From NCBI GenBank assembly GCA_001896885.1, contig MKRJ01000049.1, positions 30,479 through 94,478 of the forward strand: a stretch of 64,000 nt of DNA, written 5' to 3'. The notes beneath the pieces are model-generated. The model saw nothing but the letters and a program-made list of their open reading frames with translations. It searched no databases and was not told the DNA's origin. The position numbers were made by a program, and so were the translations under genes. Origin of the DNA: Rhizobiales bacterium 65-79. GTDB lineage: Bacteria > Pseudomonadota > Alphaproteobacteria > Rhizobiales > Rhizobiaceae. Positions 39,274 through 47,796 of the stretch are shown here, piece after piece (within the stretch, counting starts at the first letter, position 1; each line of letters starts with the position of its first letter).

Positions 39274-39300
39274 ACACTAGCAAACCTATGATTCTAGTGT
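39274..39300. repeat. Inverted repeat IR3, overlapping IR2
   Basis: ACACTAG (39274-39280) and CTAGTGT (39294-39300), with AAACC/GGTTT as a further potential pair. Its right arm overlaps the outer left arm of IR2, so the two structures are mutually exclusive. Confidence 0.6.
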
Positions 39301-39370
39301 GGTTTCTATTTTGAAGTTCGTCTCCGCGTTCGATATGGTGAATGTAACGAACTTCAAAATCGCCACATTA
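39295..39370. repeat. Inverted repeat IR2
   Basis: Inner perfect 14-base arms ATTTTGAAGTTCGT (39308-39321) and ACGAACTTCAAAAT (39347-39360), plus outer arms TAGTGTGG (39295-39302) and CCACATTA (39363-39370) matching at 7 of 8. The inner arm equals the IR1 arm at 11 of 14 positions. It begins 11 bases after the lpsB stop on the minus strand, so it could also end the lpsB transcript. Confidence 0.8.
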
Positions 39371-39380
39371 GCCCCACCCG

Positions 39381-40481
39381 TCAGACCTTGCCGGAGGAGC
39401 GAGACCGCCCGCTTCCCGCCGGCACGCCTTCCGCCTCGGCCCATAGCCGCTCATAGACCGCCCTGATGGCGCCCGCCTCCGCGGCAAGCGAAAAATTGGC
39501 GGCCACGAATTCCAGCGCATTGCGACCATGCGCCTCGGCCAAGGCAGGGTCTTTCAGATACGGTTCCACGGCGCGAGTCAAGGCGTCGGCGTCGCCGGCC
39601 GGCACGATGGCGCCGTTGACTCCTGGCCGGATCATCGAGGGGTAGGAACCGGCGTCGGATGTGACGGCGGCGGTCTGCGAAGCCATCGCCTCGAGCGGTG
39701 TCAGCCCGAACCCCTCGTTGCGCGACGGCGCGACGAACAGCGTCATGCGGCGGTACCACAGCGCGATGTCGTCGACATCGCCGAGGAACAGGATGCGCTC
39801 CGCCAGGCCGGCCTCCCGCACCTTCTGCTTCAGGCCGCGCTCGAACGCCTGGTTGTCCGCCGTCGTCCGCCCGGTGATGATCGCCGTCCATTCCGGATAT
39901 TTCGGCAGGAGCCGGATCATGGCGTCGACGAAGAGGTCCGTGCCCTTCTGGTGCCGGATGCGCCCGGTGCAGCCGATCGCGTACTTGCCCGGCAGCCCGC
40001 TCGCCGCGAAGCCGTCCTCCGCATCCCGCGGCGGCCGGAAGGCCGACATGTCCGTGCCATGCGGAACGACGGTATGCGGCACTTCCAGGTAGCTGCCCGA
40101 GCGTTCGCTGGTGGCGATCACCGCGTCCATGCGGCGCAGCATCCACCGCGTCAGGGCCTTGTGCCGCCGCTGCCCGGCGGAATTGAAGATCAGGCGAAGC
40201 GGCGCGCGCAGCACATCACGCAGCAGCAGGCCCGCCATCATCTCGATGTTGCGCCGGCAGTGCCAGATACGGACGGCGCGGCCGCGAGGCCTGCGCAACA
40301 GTCCGAAGGCGTTTCGCCAGCGGATGCGCGGCACGGAAGGCGGCAGGTCGAAGCCCAGCGCCCCGATCTTCAGCGTCTTTGCCTGTTCCGGCACCAATTG
40401 GACGACCACCGTCGTTCCGCCCGACTGGCGCCAGTTGAAGTTCGTCGCAACGACTTCGATATCCGCGATATTGACAGGCAC
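39381..40481 (-). CDS. lpsB: LPS core mannosyltransferase LpsB (GT4)
   Basis: A 366-residue GT-B glycosyltransferase. VGCTGRIRHQKGTDLF-like (IGCTGRIRHQKGTDLFV) and the donor-binding ESRNEGFGLTPLEAMA-type motif (APSRNEGFGLTPLEAMAS) are present. The sequence closely follows what I recall of S. meliloti LpsB, including the start DIEVVATNFNWRQSG, and it lies next to greA as there. LpsB transfers mannose to the inner LPS core in the cytoplasm; mutants elsewhere have truncated LPS and symbiotic defects. Confidence 0.92.
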   Translation of the reverse strand: MPVNIADIEVVATNFNWRQSGGTTVVVQLVPEQAKTLKIGALGFDLPPSVPRIRWRNAFGLLRRPRGRAVRIWHCRRNIEMMAGLLLRDVLRAPLRLIFNSAGQRRHKALTRWMLRRMDAVIATSERSGSYLEVPHTVVPHGTDMSAFRPPRDAEDGFAASGLPGKYAIGCTGRIRHQKGTDLFVDAMIRLLPKYPEWTAIITGRTTADNQAFERGLKQKVREAGLAERILFLGDVDDIALWYRRMTLFVAPSRNEGFGLTPLEAMASQTAAVTSDAGSYPSMIRPGVNGAIVPAGDADALTRAVEPYLKDPALAEAHGRNALEFVAANFSLAAEAGAIRAVYERLWAEAEGVPAGSGRSRSSGKV

Positions 40482-40537
40482 GGGAATGCCACCCGGAAGA
40501 CTGACGATCGGATCAGACGGGCCGCGGGCCAGCGGCG

Positions 40538-41011
40538 CTAGCGCCAGTTGACCGCGACGATCTCGTAGCCGCGCGCGCCGCCCGGCGCGTTCACCTCGAT
40601 CGAGTCGCCGACGCCCTTGCCGATCATCGCCCGCGCGATCGGCGAGGAGATCGAGATGCGGCCCGACTTCACGTCCGCCTCCTGGTCGCCGACGATCTGG
40701 TAGGTCTTTTCTTCCTCGGTATCCTCGTCGACCAGGCGCACGGTCGCGCCGAACTTGATCTTGTCGCCGGAAAGCTTCGATACGTCGATCACTTCCGCCC
40801 GCGCGATCAGGTCCTCGAGTTCGTTGATGCGGCCCTCGTTGAGGCTCTGCGCCTCCTTGGCGGCATGATACTCGGCGTTCTCCGACAAATCGCCATGAGA
40901 GCGCGCCTCCGAGATCGCCTCGATGATGCGCGGCCGCTCCTCCTGCTGGCGCCAGCGAAGTTCCTCCTTGAGCGTCTCATGTCCATGAGCGGTCATCGGA
41001 ACCTTGTTCAT
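40538..41011 (-). CDS. greA: Transcription elongation factor GreA
   Basis: 157 residues: an N-terminal coiled coil ([20 protein letters not shown] and onwards) with the acidic tip [14 protein letters not shown], then the FKBP-like C-terminal domain ending [10 protein letters not shown]. It rescues backtracked RNA polymerase by stimulating transcript cleavage. The start at 41011 (MNKVPM) is the conserved one; the frame runs open upstream. It lies 56 bases upstream of lpsB and may be co-transcribed with it. Confidence 0.97.
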   Translation of the reverse strand: MNKVPMTAHGHETLKEELRWRQQEERPRIIEAISEARSHGDLSENAEYHAAKEAQSLNEGRINELEDLIARAEVIDVSKLSGDKIKFGATVRLVDEDTEEEKTYQIVGDQEADVKSGRISISSPIARAMIGKGVGDSIEVNAPGGARGYEIVAVNWR

Positions 41012-41233
41012 CGGCGTCGACCTTTCCTGTTCCTCGCCCGCGCGGCCGGTCGGGACCGCGAGGCATAAAAAGAAAACGGCCCGCAAGCACTGGCTAACGG
41101 AACCGTTTCACCTCAGTCCCGCAGAATATAGCAACGTTTCCCCGCTTTTCACGAAAAAAATTTACTCCTGAGGACGCCCAACGGCATCATCCAAGGCGTT
41201 CTCGCCATTGCCCGGAGCCTTCCCCCGCCTATC

Positions 41234-42415
41234 TTGCCGGCGATGCAGCCGAAGCTCGCGAATGCCGCCTTCGCCCTCCTTTCCGCCTTTGCGGCGGCGG
41301 TCCTGTTCATCCTGTCCGCCGCACCTGCCCTTGCGGCGGGTGCCGGCACCGTCAAAATCTTCGACACGAAGAAGGTCAAGGTCAGGGCCGAGGTGCTGGC
41401 GGACGGCCTCGTGCACCCCTGGGGCCTTGATTTCCTGCCCGACGGGACCGTGATCGTCACCGAGCGCCCCGGCCGGGTGCGGCTTTTCGCGGACGGCCGT
41501 CTTTCGAAGCCGCTCGCCGGCGCGCCCAAGGTGCTGGCCGGCGGCCAGGGCGGGCTGCTCGACGTCACGCTGGCGAAGGATTTCGCGAAGACCGGGACGC
41601 TCTTCCTCTCCTTCACGGCCGGCGGTCCTTCCGGCGGGGCCACGGCGGTCGCGCGGGCAAAGCTCGTCCGCGACGGGAAAGGCGCCAGGCTGGAAGACAC
41701 GAAGACCATCTTCTCGGTGAAGAAGAAGACCGGAACCCACCAGTACGGCTCGCGCATCGTGCTCGACCGGGAGGGCAATCTCTTCGTCACCACCGGCGAC
41801 GGCGGCCAGCCGAACCGCGCCCAGGACCCGTTCGACGGCCAGGGCTCCGTCCTCCACATCACGCCGGACGGCGCCCCCGCGCCCGGCAATCCGTGGCCGG
41901 ACGGGAAAAAAGGCCTGCCCCAGATCTGGTCGATCGGCCACCGCAACATCGACGGCGCGGCGCTCGATCCCGCGACCGGGAAGCTGTGGACCGTCGAGCA
42001 CGGCCCGAAGGGCGGCGACGAGATCAACCAGCCCGAGGCCGGCAAGAACTATGGCTGGCCGATCATCAGCTACGGCACCAACTATGACGGCACCAAGGTC
42101 GGCATCGGGACGGCTGCGCCCGGCTACGAGCAGCCGAAATTCTACTGGGACCCTTCCATCGCGCCTTCCGGCCTCGCCATCTATGACGGCAGGATGTTCC
42201 CCGAATGGAAGGGCGACTTCATCGTCGGCGCGCTGAAATTCGAGCTGGTTTCACGGCTGACGCGCGACGCTTCCGGCAGGTTCACCGAGGTCGAGCGCAT
42301 GTTCAAGCGCGCCTTCGGCCGCATCCGCGACGTCAAGGTGGCGCCGGACGGGTCCATCTGGCTCCTCACCGACGAGGAGAACGGCGAGATCATAAGGCTG
42401 TCGCGGGCGGAGTAG
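41234..42415 (+). CDS. PQQ-dependent aldose dehydrogenase-like protein (YliI type)
   Basis: 393 residues with a signal peptide (ends ALAAGAG). It is a six-bladed propeller of the soluble glucose/sorbosone dehydrogenase family: HPWGLDFLPDGTVIVTERPG, GGLLDVTLAKDF, GTHQYGSRIVLDREGNLFVTTGD, and WTVEHGPKGGDEINQPEAGKNYGWP are the conserved blocks. It oxidises sugars in the periplasm, dependent on PQQ. An ATG at 41243 is an alternative start. The PQQ biosynthesis genes are not in this window. Confidence 0.9.
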   Translation: MPAMQPKLANAAFALLSAFAAAVLFILSAAPALAAGAGTVKIFDTKKVKVRAEVLADGLVHPWGLDFLPDGTVIVTERPGRVRLFADGRLSKPLAGAPKVLAGGQGGLLDVTLAKDFAKTGTLFLSFTAGGPSGGATAVARAKLVRDGKGARLEDTKTIFSVKKKTGTHQYGSRIVLDREGNLFVTTGDGGQPNRAQDPFDGQGSVLHITPDGAPAPGNPWPDGKKGLPQIWSIGHRNIDGAALDPATGKLWTVEHGPKGGDEINQPEAGKNYGWPIISYGTNYDGTKVGIGTAAPGYEQPKFYWDPSIAPSGLAIYDGRMFPEWKGDFIVGALKFELVSRLTRDASGRFTEVERMFKRAFGRIRDVKVAPDGSIWLLTDEENGEIIRLSRAE

Positions 42416-42443
42416 CTGTCGCGCACGGAGTAGGCGTCGCTTT

Positions 42444-42577
42444 CCCTCCCCTTCGAGGGGAGGGTGCCTCGCGCAGCGAGGCGGGTGGGGCCGCAGCGGT
42501 TCTACGCCCTCTGGTCCTGGCCTCCGACACCACCCCCTCTGTCGGCTTCGCCGACATCTCCCCCTAAAGGGGGCGAA
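42444..42577. repeat. Dispersed palindromic repeat cluster
   Basis: Contains CCCTCCCC-TTCG-A-GGGGAGGG, a GCCTCGC-GCA-GCGAGGC hairpin, GTCGGC-TTC-GCCGAC and CTCCCCC-TAAA-GGGGG. Same style and partial sequence as the clusters at 47063, 51554 and 58513. It fills the gap between convergent genes and may act as a bidirectional 3' structure. Confidence 0.75.
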
Positions 42578-42592
42578 AAAAGTCCGGCGCCC

Positions 42593-43144
42593 TCACCCCG
42601 CCTTCGACGCCGCCTCAATCTGCACCGACAGCACGCGGAATTCCGCGCAACCCTTGCCCTTGCGCTTTTCGATCTCGGCAAGCTGGTTCTTCGCCTTCGC
42701 CATGTCGCCGATCTGCAGATAGGCTTCGCCGAGATATTCCCTGACCAGCGTGTAGTTCGGGTCGATCCTCAGCGCCTCCTGGTAATAGCCGAGGCCGACA
42801 TTGACGCGGCCCGACTTGCGGTGCGCGTAACCGAGGAAGTTGAGGATGCGCGGATCCTCCTTGTTCGCGGCCATGGTGAGGACGTTGATCGCCTCGTCAT
42901 AGCGGCCGGCATAGGCGAGATCGCGCCCGGCCTCGAAGATGCTCTCGTCGTCGAGCATACCCTGCTTCGGGTCGACGCATTTCTTCTTCTGCTTGTCCCA
43001 TACCTGGTTCTTCTTGCACTTCTGCACCGTCTTCGACGAGCCGCCCGAAGAATCACCGCTCCCGCCCATCGCGAACACGGGCGCGGACATGAAGGAAACG
43101 CCGAGAAATACCGTCGTGGCTGCGATGACCAGTCGTCTGCGCAT
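42593..43144 (-). CDS. Exported TPR-repeat protein
   Basis: 183 residues with a signal peptide (MRRRLVIAATTVFLGVSFMSAPVFA). A short cysteine motif (KCKKNQVWDKQKKKCVD) is followed by two or three TPR units (AGRDLAYAGRYDEAINVLTM; PRILNFLGYAHRKSGRVNVG; TLVREYLGEAYLQIGDMAKA). It is probably a periplasmic scaffold. Partner unknown; divergent from the EamA transporter gene. Confidence 0.85.
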   Translation of the reverse strand: MRRRLVIAATTVFLGVSFMSAPVFAMGGSGDSSGGSSKTVQKCKKNQVWDKQKKKCVDPKQGMLDDESIFEAGRDLAYAGRYDEAINVLTMAANKEDPRILNFLGYAHRKSGRVNVGLGYYQEALRIDPNYTLVREYLGEAYLQIGDMAKAKNQLAEIEKRKGKGCAEFRVLSVQIEAASKAG

Positions 43145-43318
43145 GGTTGTTCTCCTCCAACCGGCTGCCGATATGGAATGGGAGGCTAACGCCCGGGAAG
43201 CCCTCTCTCATCCCTCCACCCGACCTTATCGCAGATCGGAGCGGTTTGGAGCGGGAGATCGCAAATATTTTGCCGTCCGGACAAGCGATGCTATCAGGCC
43301 GCGTCCCGCCATGGAAAG

Positions 43319-44218
43319 ATGATGACCCAAACGCAAGCCAACCTCGTCCTCCTGCTCGCCGGCGCCATGTGGGGCATGGGTTTCGTCGCGCAATCGATGG
43401 CGATGCAGGCGGTCGGCCCGCTGCTCTTCATCGGCTCGCGCTTCCTGGTGGCGACCATCGCCATGCTGCCTTTCGCCATGAGGGAGGGTCGGCGCGCGGA
43501 GCGTCCGGTGCGCAAGGCCGAATGGCTGGCATTCGCCATGATCGGCGTGCTGCTCTTCGCCGGCATGGCGGCCCAGCAGATCGGATTGCTCACCACCACG
43601 GTCACCAATTCCGGCTTCCTGACCGGACTTTACGTGGTCATGGTCCCCTTCATCGGGGTCGTGCTCTTCCGGCAATGGCCGCACCCGCTGGTATGGCCGG
43701 CGGCACTTTCGGCGCTTCTCGGCATCTGGCTGCTCTCGGGCGGCTCGATCGGCGCCTTCCGGACGGGCGACTGGCTGACCATCCTTTGCGCGCTGGTCTG
43801 GGCGTTTCAGGTGATCTACACGGGCAAATACGCCGTCGAGAGCGGCCGCCCGGTGACGCTTGCCGTCACCCAGTTCGCCGTCTGCGGCGCGATCGCGCTG
43901 CTGTTCGCCGCCTTCCTCGAGCCGGTCCGGTGGACCGCGATCCAAGCCGCGCTCCCCGAAATCCTCTATGCCGGCGTGATCGCCGGCGGCGCCGCCTTCA
44001 CGCTGCAGGCGGTCGGCCAGCGCTATACGACCGCCCCGCAGGCGGCGATCTTCCTTTCGACGGAAGCCGTCTTCGCCGCGCTTTTCGGCGCGATCTTCCT
44101 CGGCGAGCGGCTGCCGCTCGAAGCGCTCGCCGGCTGCGCACTGATCTTCGCCGCCATCCTTCTGGTCGAGCTCGGCCCGGTCCTTCTCTCGCGCCGGCGT
44201 TTCGCCGCCCGCAGCTGA
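43319..44218 (+). CDS. EamA/DMT-family transporter
   Basis: A 299-residue inner-membrane protein with ten predicted membrane helices in two EamA repeats (LLLAGAMWGMGFVAQSMAM; ILCALVWAFQVIYTGKYAV). Family members export amino acids or other metabolites. MM at the start leaves 43319 or 43322 as the initiation codon. Substrate unknown. Confidence 0.9.
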   Translation: MMTQTQANLVLLLAGAMWGMGFVAQSMAMQAVGPLLFIGSRFLVATIAMLPFAMREGRRAERPVRKAEWLAFAMIGVLLFAGMAAQQIGLLTTTVTNSGFLTGLYVVMVPFIGVVLFRQWPHPLVWPAALSALLGIWLLSGGSIGAFRTGDWLTILCALVWAFQVIYTGKYAVESGRPVTLAVTQFAVCGAIALLFAAFLEPVRWTAIQAALPEILYAGVIAGGAAFTLQAVGQRYTTAPQAAIFLSTEAVFAALFGAIFLGERLPLEALAGCALIFAAILLVELGPVLLSRRRFAARS

Positions 44219-44283
44219 GCGAACCGATTTTGCTCGACTGCCGGGCCTTTCCGCGAAAATATGCGCGGGCAGGGAGCCTCGCC

Positions 44284-44703
44284 ATGCAGACGGAAAAGGA
44301 GTGGGAGCTTGCCATCGACCCCGACACGGTCCGGCTGTTCGTGCTGAAGGCGCGCGCCATCAGCGCGGCGCTTGCCGACGATTACCGGGCCGGCGGCGAG
44401 CATGAGATCGAACTGGACGACCAGTCGCGCGACGGCCATCACCATGACGGCCTTGCCGAGGAGGAGGAAGAGAACCTCACGGCCGAGGAGCTGCGCGAAC
44501 TGATCGATGACCTGAATGTCGACGAAGCGGCGGAACTCCTCGCCCTCTACTGGGTCGGCCGCGGCGATTTCGAGCCCGCCGAATGGCAGGAAGCGCTGCG
44601 CGAGGCGCGCCAGCGCAATCTGAAGCGCACGTCCGGATACCTCCTCGGCATGCCGATGCTCGGCGACTGGCTGGAGGAAGGGCTGCAGGCGATCGGCGCC
44701 TGA
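44284..44703 (+). CDS. DUF3775 protein
   Basis: 139 residues. An acidic N-terminal part (LAIDPDTVRLFVLKARAISA) precedes a low-complexity E-rich stretch and then AEELRELIDDLNVDEAAELL and ALYWVGRGDFEPAEWQEALR, the core of DUF3775, common in Rhizobiales. The core resembles a small helical domain. Cytoplasmic; function unknown. The start at 44284 follows GGGAGC. Confidence 0.85.
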   Translation: MQTEKEWELAIDPDTVRLFVLKARAISAALADDYRAGGEHEIELDDQSRDGHHHDGLAEEEEENLTAEELRELIDDLNVDEAAELLALYWVGRGDFEPAEWQEALREARQRNLKRTSGYLLGMPMLGDWLEEGLQAIGA

Positions 44704-44804
44704 GGCAACGAGCAGTCTCCGCGCCGGCACACGTCCGGTAACGATTCGTATCGCGAATTGAGCGGGATAGGGGAACCGCGACGCCCGCGCCCGATTACCT
44801 TTCC

Positions 44805-45773
44805 ATGAGGAATATATTCTGGACGCGTATGGCGGCATTCGTGATCGCTCTGGCGTTTTGGGGCTCGGCCGGGATGGTTCGGGCGCAGTATCTGCCGCGC
44901 CACGCACCTCTCCCCGAGGCCGCCCCGCGCCCCGCGGCGGCGCCGGAAGGCCCTGAGGCCGATGCGAACACCCTTTCGGCGGAAGCTGGCGAGGAACCCG
45001 AAACACCGCCGACGGCGCCGATACCCGCCAAACGGCCTGAACCGCCGCGCCAGATGGCCGGCTTGCCGACGCCTCCCCCGCCGGCCGACGAGCACGAACC
45101 CGGACCCGGCTCTGGTGAAACCGCTCCCGTCGCCGGCCCTCCGGTCCCTCCGGAGATCGCGCCGGTGCCGCCCTCGAAGCCGCCTCTCATCCGCAAGGTC
45201 ATTCTTCGCCCGACGCCGCCGCCCGCGCCGGCGCGGCTCGCCTGCCGGGCGGATCTGCGCAGGCTCGGCGTGAAATTCGAGGAGCGGGCGCCGCTTTCCG
45301 ATCCGGCCGCCGGCTGCTCGGTGCCGAACCCGATCGAGGTGTCCGCCCTCTCCTCCTCCGTCGGCATCGGCCCCGGCGCCGTGATGAACTGCGCGCTGGC
45401 GGACCAGTTGGCGCGCTTCGTCAGGGATACGGCCTCGCCGTCGGCGGAAAGGATTTTCGACTCGCCGATCGCCTCGATCCGCCAGGCCTCGGCCTATGTC
45501 TGCCGCGACCGCCACGGCACCGAAAGGATTTCCGAGCACGCCTTCGGCAACGCCATCGACATCGCCGAATTCGTGCTAAAGGACGGCACCACGATCGATG
45601 TCAAGGACTACGGCGACAGCGATCCGAAAAGGACCGAGTTCCTGGACGAGGTGCGGCAGGCCGCCTGCGGCCCGTTTCGGACGGTGCTCGGCCCCGGCGC
45701 CGACGCCGACCACAGCCTGCACTTCCACTTCGATCTCGAGCCGAGGAAGAGCAAGAACGCCTTCTGCCAGTGA
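44805..45773 (+). CDS. Extensin-family protein, likely LAS-type metallopeptidase fold
   Basis: 322 residues: a signal peptide (ends GMVRAQ), a Pro-rich linker of about 115 residues, then an Extensin-like C-terminal domain from residue 146. That domain carries SEHAFGNAID (S243, H245, D252) and LHFHFD (H306, H308), matching the SxHxxGxAxD and HxH metal motifs of LAS/VanY peptidoglycan peptidases. Paired cysteines are present (147, 171, 196, 233, 288, 321). A periplasmic cell-wall role is inferred. A paralog follows. Confidence 0.85.
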   Translation: MRNIFWTRMAAFVIALAFWGSAGMVRAQYLPRHAPLPEAAPRPAAAPEGPEADANTLSAEAGEEPETPPTAPIPAKRPEPPRQMAGLPTPPPPADEHEPGPGSGETAPVAGPPVPPEIAPVPPSKPPLIRKVILRPTPPPAPARLACRADLRRLGVKFEERAPLSDPAAGCSVPNPIEVSALSSSVGIGPGAVMNCALADQLARFVRDTASPSAERIFDSPIASIRQASAYVCRDRHGTERISEHAFGNAIDIAEFVLKDGTTIDVKDYGDSDPKRTEFLDEVRQAACGPFRTVLGPGADADHSLHFHFDLEPRKSKNAFCQ

Positions 45774-45866
45774 CGCCGCGCTTTTGCCGCAGGCGTGAAT
45801 GGGCGGAATGAACATTCCTTTACGATTGGCTCCTAGAGTGGTTCCGGGGACATTCCGGGACCACCC

Positions 45867-47030
45867 ATGTCAGTACGAGTTTGCGTATCCCTTGCCGCGC
45901 CGATCGGCGCGCGTCTCCGGCGGGCCGCCGCGGCCGGTCTGCTGTTCGCCTCGACCGCGCTTGCCGGCTGCACGGCGGGAGCCATGCTGGCGCCGGTGCC
46001 GCCCGTCGATGTGGGCACGCACACGGCCGCGATCGCCGATCCCGCGCCGGCCATGGCGCCCGGGCGCGACTACGCGCGGCAGGCCTCTTCGACCCGTTCG
46101 GAGATGGGCTATCCGACTCCCGAACTGAACGACATTCCCGAAGTCCGCGGCCAGTCCGCCGACGACTTTGCCGGCGCGACGCCTGAGGGGGATGAAGCCG
46201 GGATCCCGGCGCAGCGGGCGCCGTCGCTCCCGCCCGCCCGCCACGCATACGAGGTGCCCTCGCCTTCCTCGCAGGCGGTCCTCTCCGATCCCGTCCTCGA
46301 CCGGCAGGCCGCGCCGCCCTCGGGTCCGCGCTATGCCATGCTGCCGCCGGCGCGGCCCGGTTACCGGGCTGCGGCGCCACGCACCCTTTCACCGCCCGAA
46401 CCCCGCGATGTTCCGGATGTCGCGCCCCCGCCATCTCCGCCGGCCGTCCGCGACTTCCCGGGCCAGCCGGAGACCATGCCCGCCGACGAGATCGCCTTGA
46501 GACGCGAGTTGAAGCGGCTCGGCGTCCGCTATGTCGACCTGCCGCCGATCCACGAGCGGGGCGTCTGCGGCATCGACTACCCGGTCAAGGTGCTGGGGCT
46601 TTCCGGCGGCATCGAACTCAAGCCGGCGGCCGTGCTCAATGCCCGGATGGCCGCCACCTTCGCCGACTATGTGCGCAAGGATTTCGCGCCGGCCGTACGC
46701 ACCCGCTACTTCTCCGGCATCGAGACGATCTACACCGGTTCGACCTATTCCTGCCGCAACATGATCGGCGAATCGACCAACCACCTCTCCGAGCATGCCA
46801 AGGGCAACGCCCTCGACGTCATGAAGATCCGGCTGAACAGCGGCAGGGTCATCGACGTGACCAGCCCCGGCTTCTTCTCCTTCCGCCAGCGCGGCTTCCT
46901 GAACCGCGTGCGCGCCGAGGCCTGCGACTATTTCACGACCGTCCTCGGACCAGGCTACAACGCCGCGCACGCCAACCATTTCCACTTCGACCTGAAGCAG
47001 CGCAGGAACGGCTACGTGGCGTGCAGGTAG
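45867..47030 (+). CDS. Extensin-family lipoprotein, paralog of the preceding gene
   Basis: 387 residues with a lipobox (ALAGC, Cys35), so probably a lipoprotein. A long Pro/Ala-rich linker leads to a C-terminal domain starting ELKRLGVRYVDLPPIHERGV. The metal-type motifs are SEHAKGNALD and ANHFHFD, as in the neighbour, with conserved cysteines. The two genes are tandem duplicates, one soluble or signal-anchored and one lipidated. Peptidoglycan peptidase activity is an inference from the LAS-like residues. Confidence 0.85.
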   Translation: MSVRVCVSLAAPIGARLRRAAAAGLLFASTALAGCTAGAMLAPVPPVDVGTHTAAIADPAPAMAPGRDYARQASSTRSEMGYPTPELNDIPEVRGQSADDFAGATPEGDEAGIPAQRAPSLPPARHAYEVPSPSSQAVLSDPVLDRQAAPPSGPRYAMLPPARPGYRAAAPRTLSPPEPRDVPDVAPPPSPPAVRDFPGQPETMPADEIALRRELKRLGVRYVDLPPIHERGVCGIDYPVKVLGLSGGIELKPAAVLNARMAATFADYVRKDFAPAVRTRYFSGIETIYTGSTYSCRNMIGESTNHLSEHAKGNALDVMKIRLNSGRVIDVTSPGFFSFRQRGFLNRVRAEACDYFTTVLGPGYNAAHANHFHFDLKQRRNGYVACR

Positions 47031-47062
47031 CTAGCCTTGTAGACAGTCGTATCGGCAAAATA

Positions 47063-47200
47063 CCCCCTCTCCGGTTTGCTTCGCAAACCACCTCTCCCCC
47101 ACTCCGTGGGGGCGAGGAAAGGCGCCAAGCTCGCGGCCGGCTGTTCCTCGCCCCCTACAGTGGGAGAGGTGTCGCGCGAAGCACGACGGAGAGGGGGTTC
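47063..47200. repeat. Dispersed palindromic repeat cluster
   Basis: Includes CGGTTTGC-TTC-GCAAACC, CCTCTCCCCC...GGGGGCGAGG and flanking inverse stretches CCCCCTCTCC (47063) and GGAGAGGGGG (about 47188). The stretch CCACCTCTCCCCC...GGGGGCGAGGAAAGGCGC recurs almost exactly at about 51592-51616. Lies between convergent genes. Confidence 0.8.
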
Positions 47201-47222
47201 AATTCCACCGCTGGCAGAAGGC

Positions 47223-47606
47223 TCACCCCTCCGGTGGCACCGGCGTCGGCTTCCCGTCCTTGTCGAGCGCCACCATGATGAAATCGGCGTCGGTGACCTT
47301 CTCCATCAGGTCGGACAGGTAGCGCTGCGCCCAGGCCTCGACCTTAAGCGTCATAGAGGTGCGTCCGACGCGCTCGATATGCGTATAGATGCAGAGCGTG
47401 TCGCCGATCTTCATCGGCTTGGCGAAGGACATCTCCTTGACCGCAGCCGTCACCACCCGGCCCTTCGCCCGCTCGGCGGCGCGGATACCGCAGGCGAGGT
47501 CCATCTGCGCCATCACCCAGCCACCGAAGATGTCATTGGCCGCATTGGCGTCGGACGGCATCGCCAAGGTCCGGATCGTCAACTCGCCCGTGGGTTTCTG
47601 TTCCAT
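47223..47606 (-). CDS. Acyl-CoA thioesterase, YciA family
   Basis: A 127-residue hot-dog fold protein. MPSDANAANDIFGGWVMAQMDLA is the YciA-type active-site segment with the catalytic Asp/Asn region, followed by VTAAVKEMSFAKPMKIGDTL. It hydrolyses acyl-CoA esters. Monocistronic, near a repeat cluster on its 3' side. Confidence 0.92.
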   Translation of the reverse strand: MEQKPTGELTIRTLAMPSDANAANDIFGGWVMAQMDLACGIRAAERAKGRVVTAAVKEMSFAKPMKIGDTLCIYTHIERVGRTSMTLKVEAWAQRYLSDLMEKVTDADFIMVALDKDGKPTPVPPEG

Positions 47607-47796
47607 TCCGGCCGTTCCCTCGCCTCGCTTTCTTCAAGGCTGTAAGGCGGCTCTGTGCGGCGGTCAATGCCGCGCCTTCGCGGAACCCCGCGCTGCCGGA
47701 AAGCCGACGTGGCATGCCGTATTTTCAGGGTGCGCCCGCTTGTCCGCTTCCTAGATTGCCGCCATTGTCCGCGCCTCGAACCTGGAGAGTCCCTCA

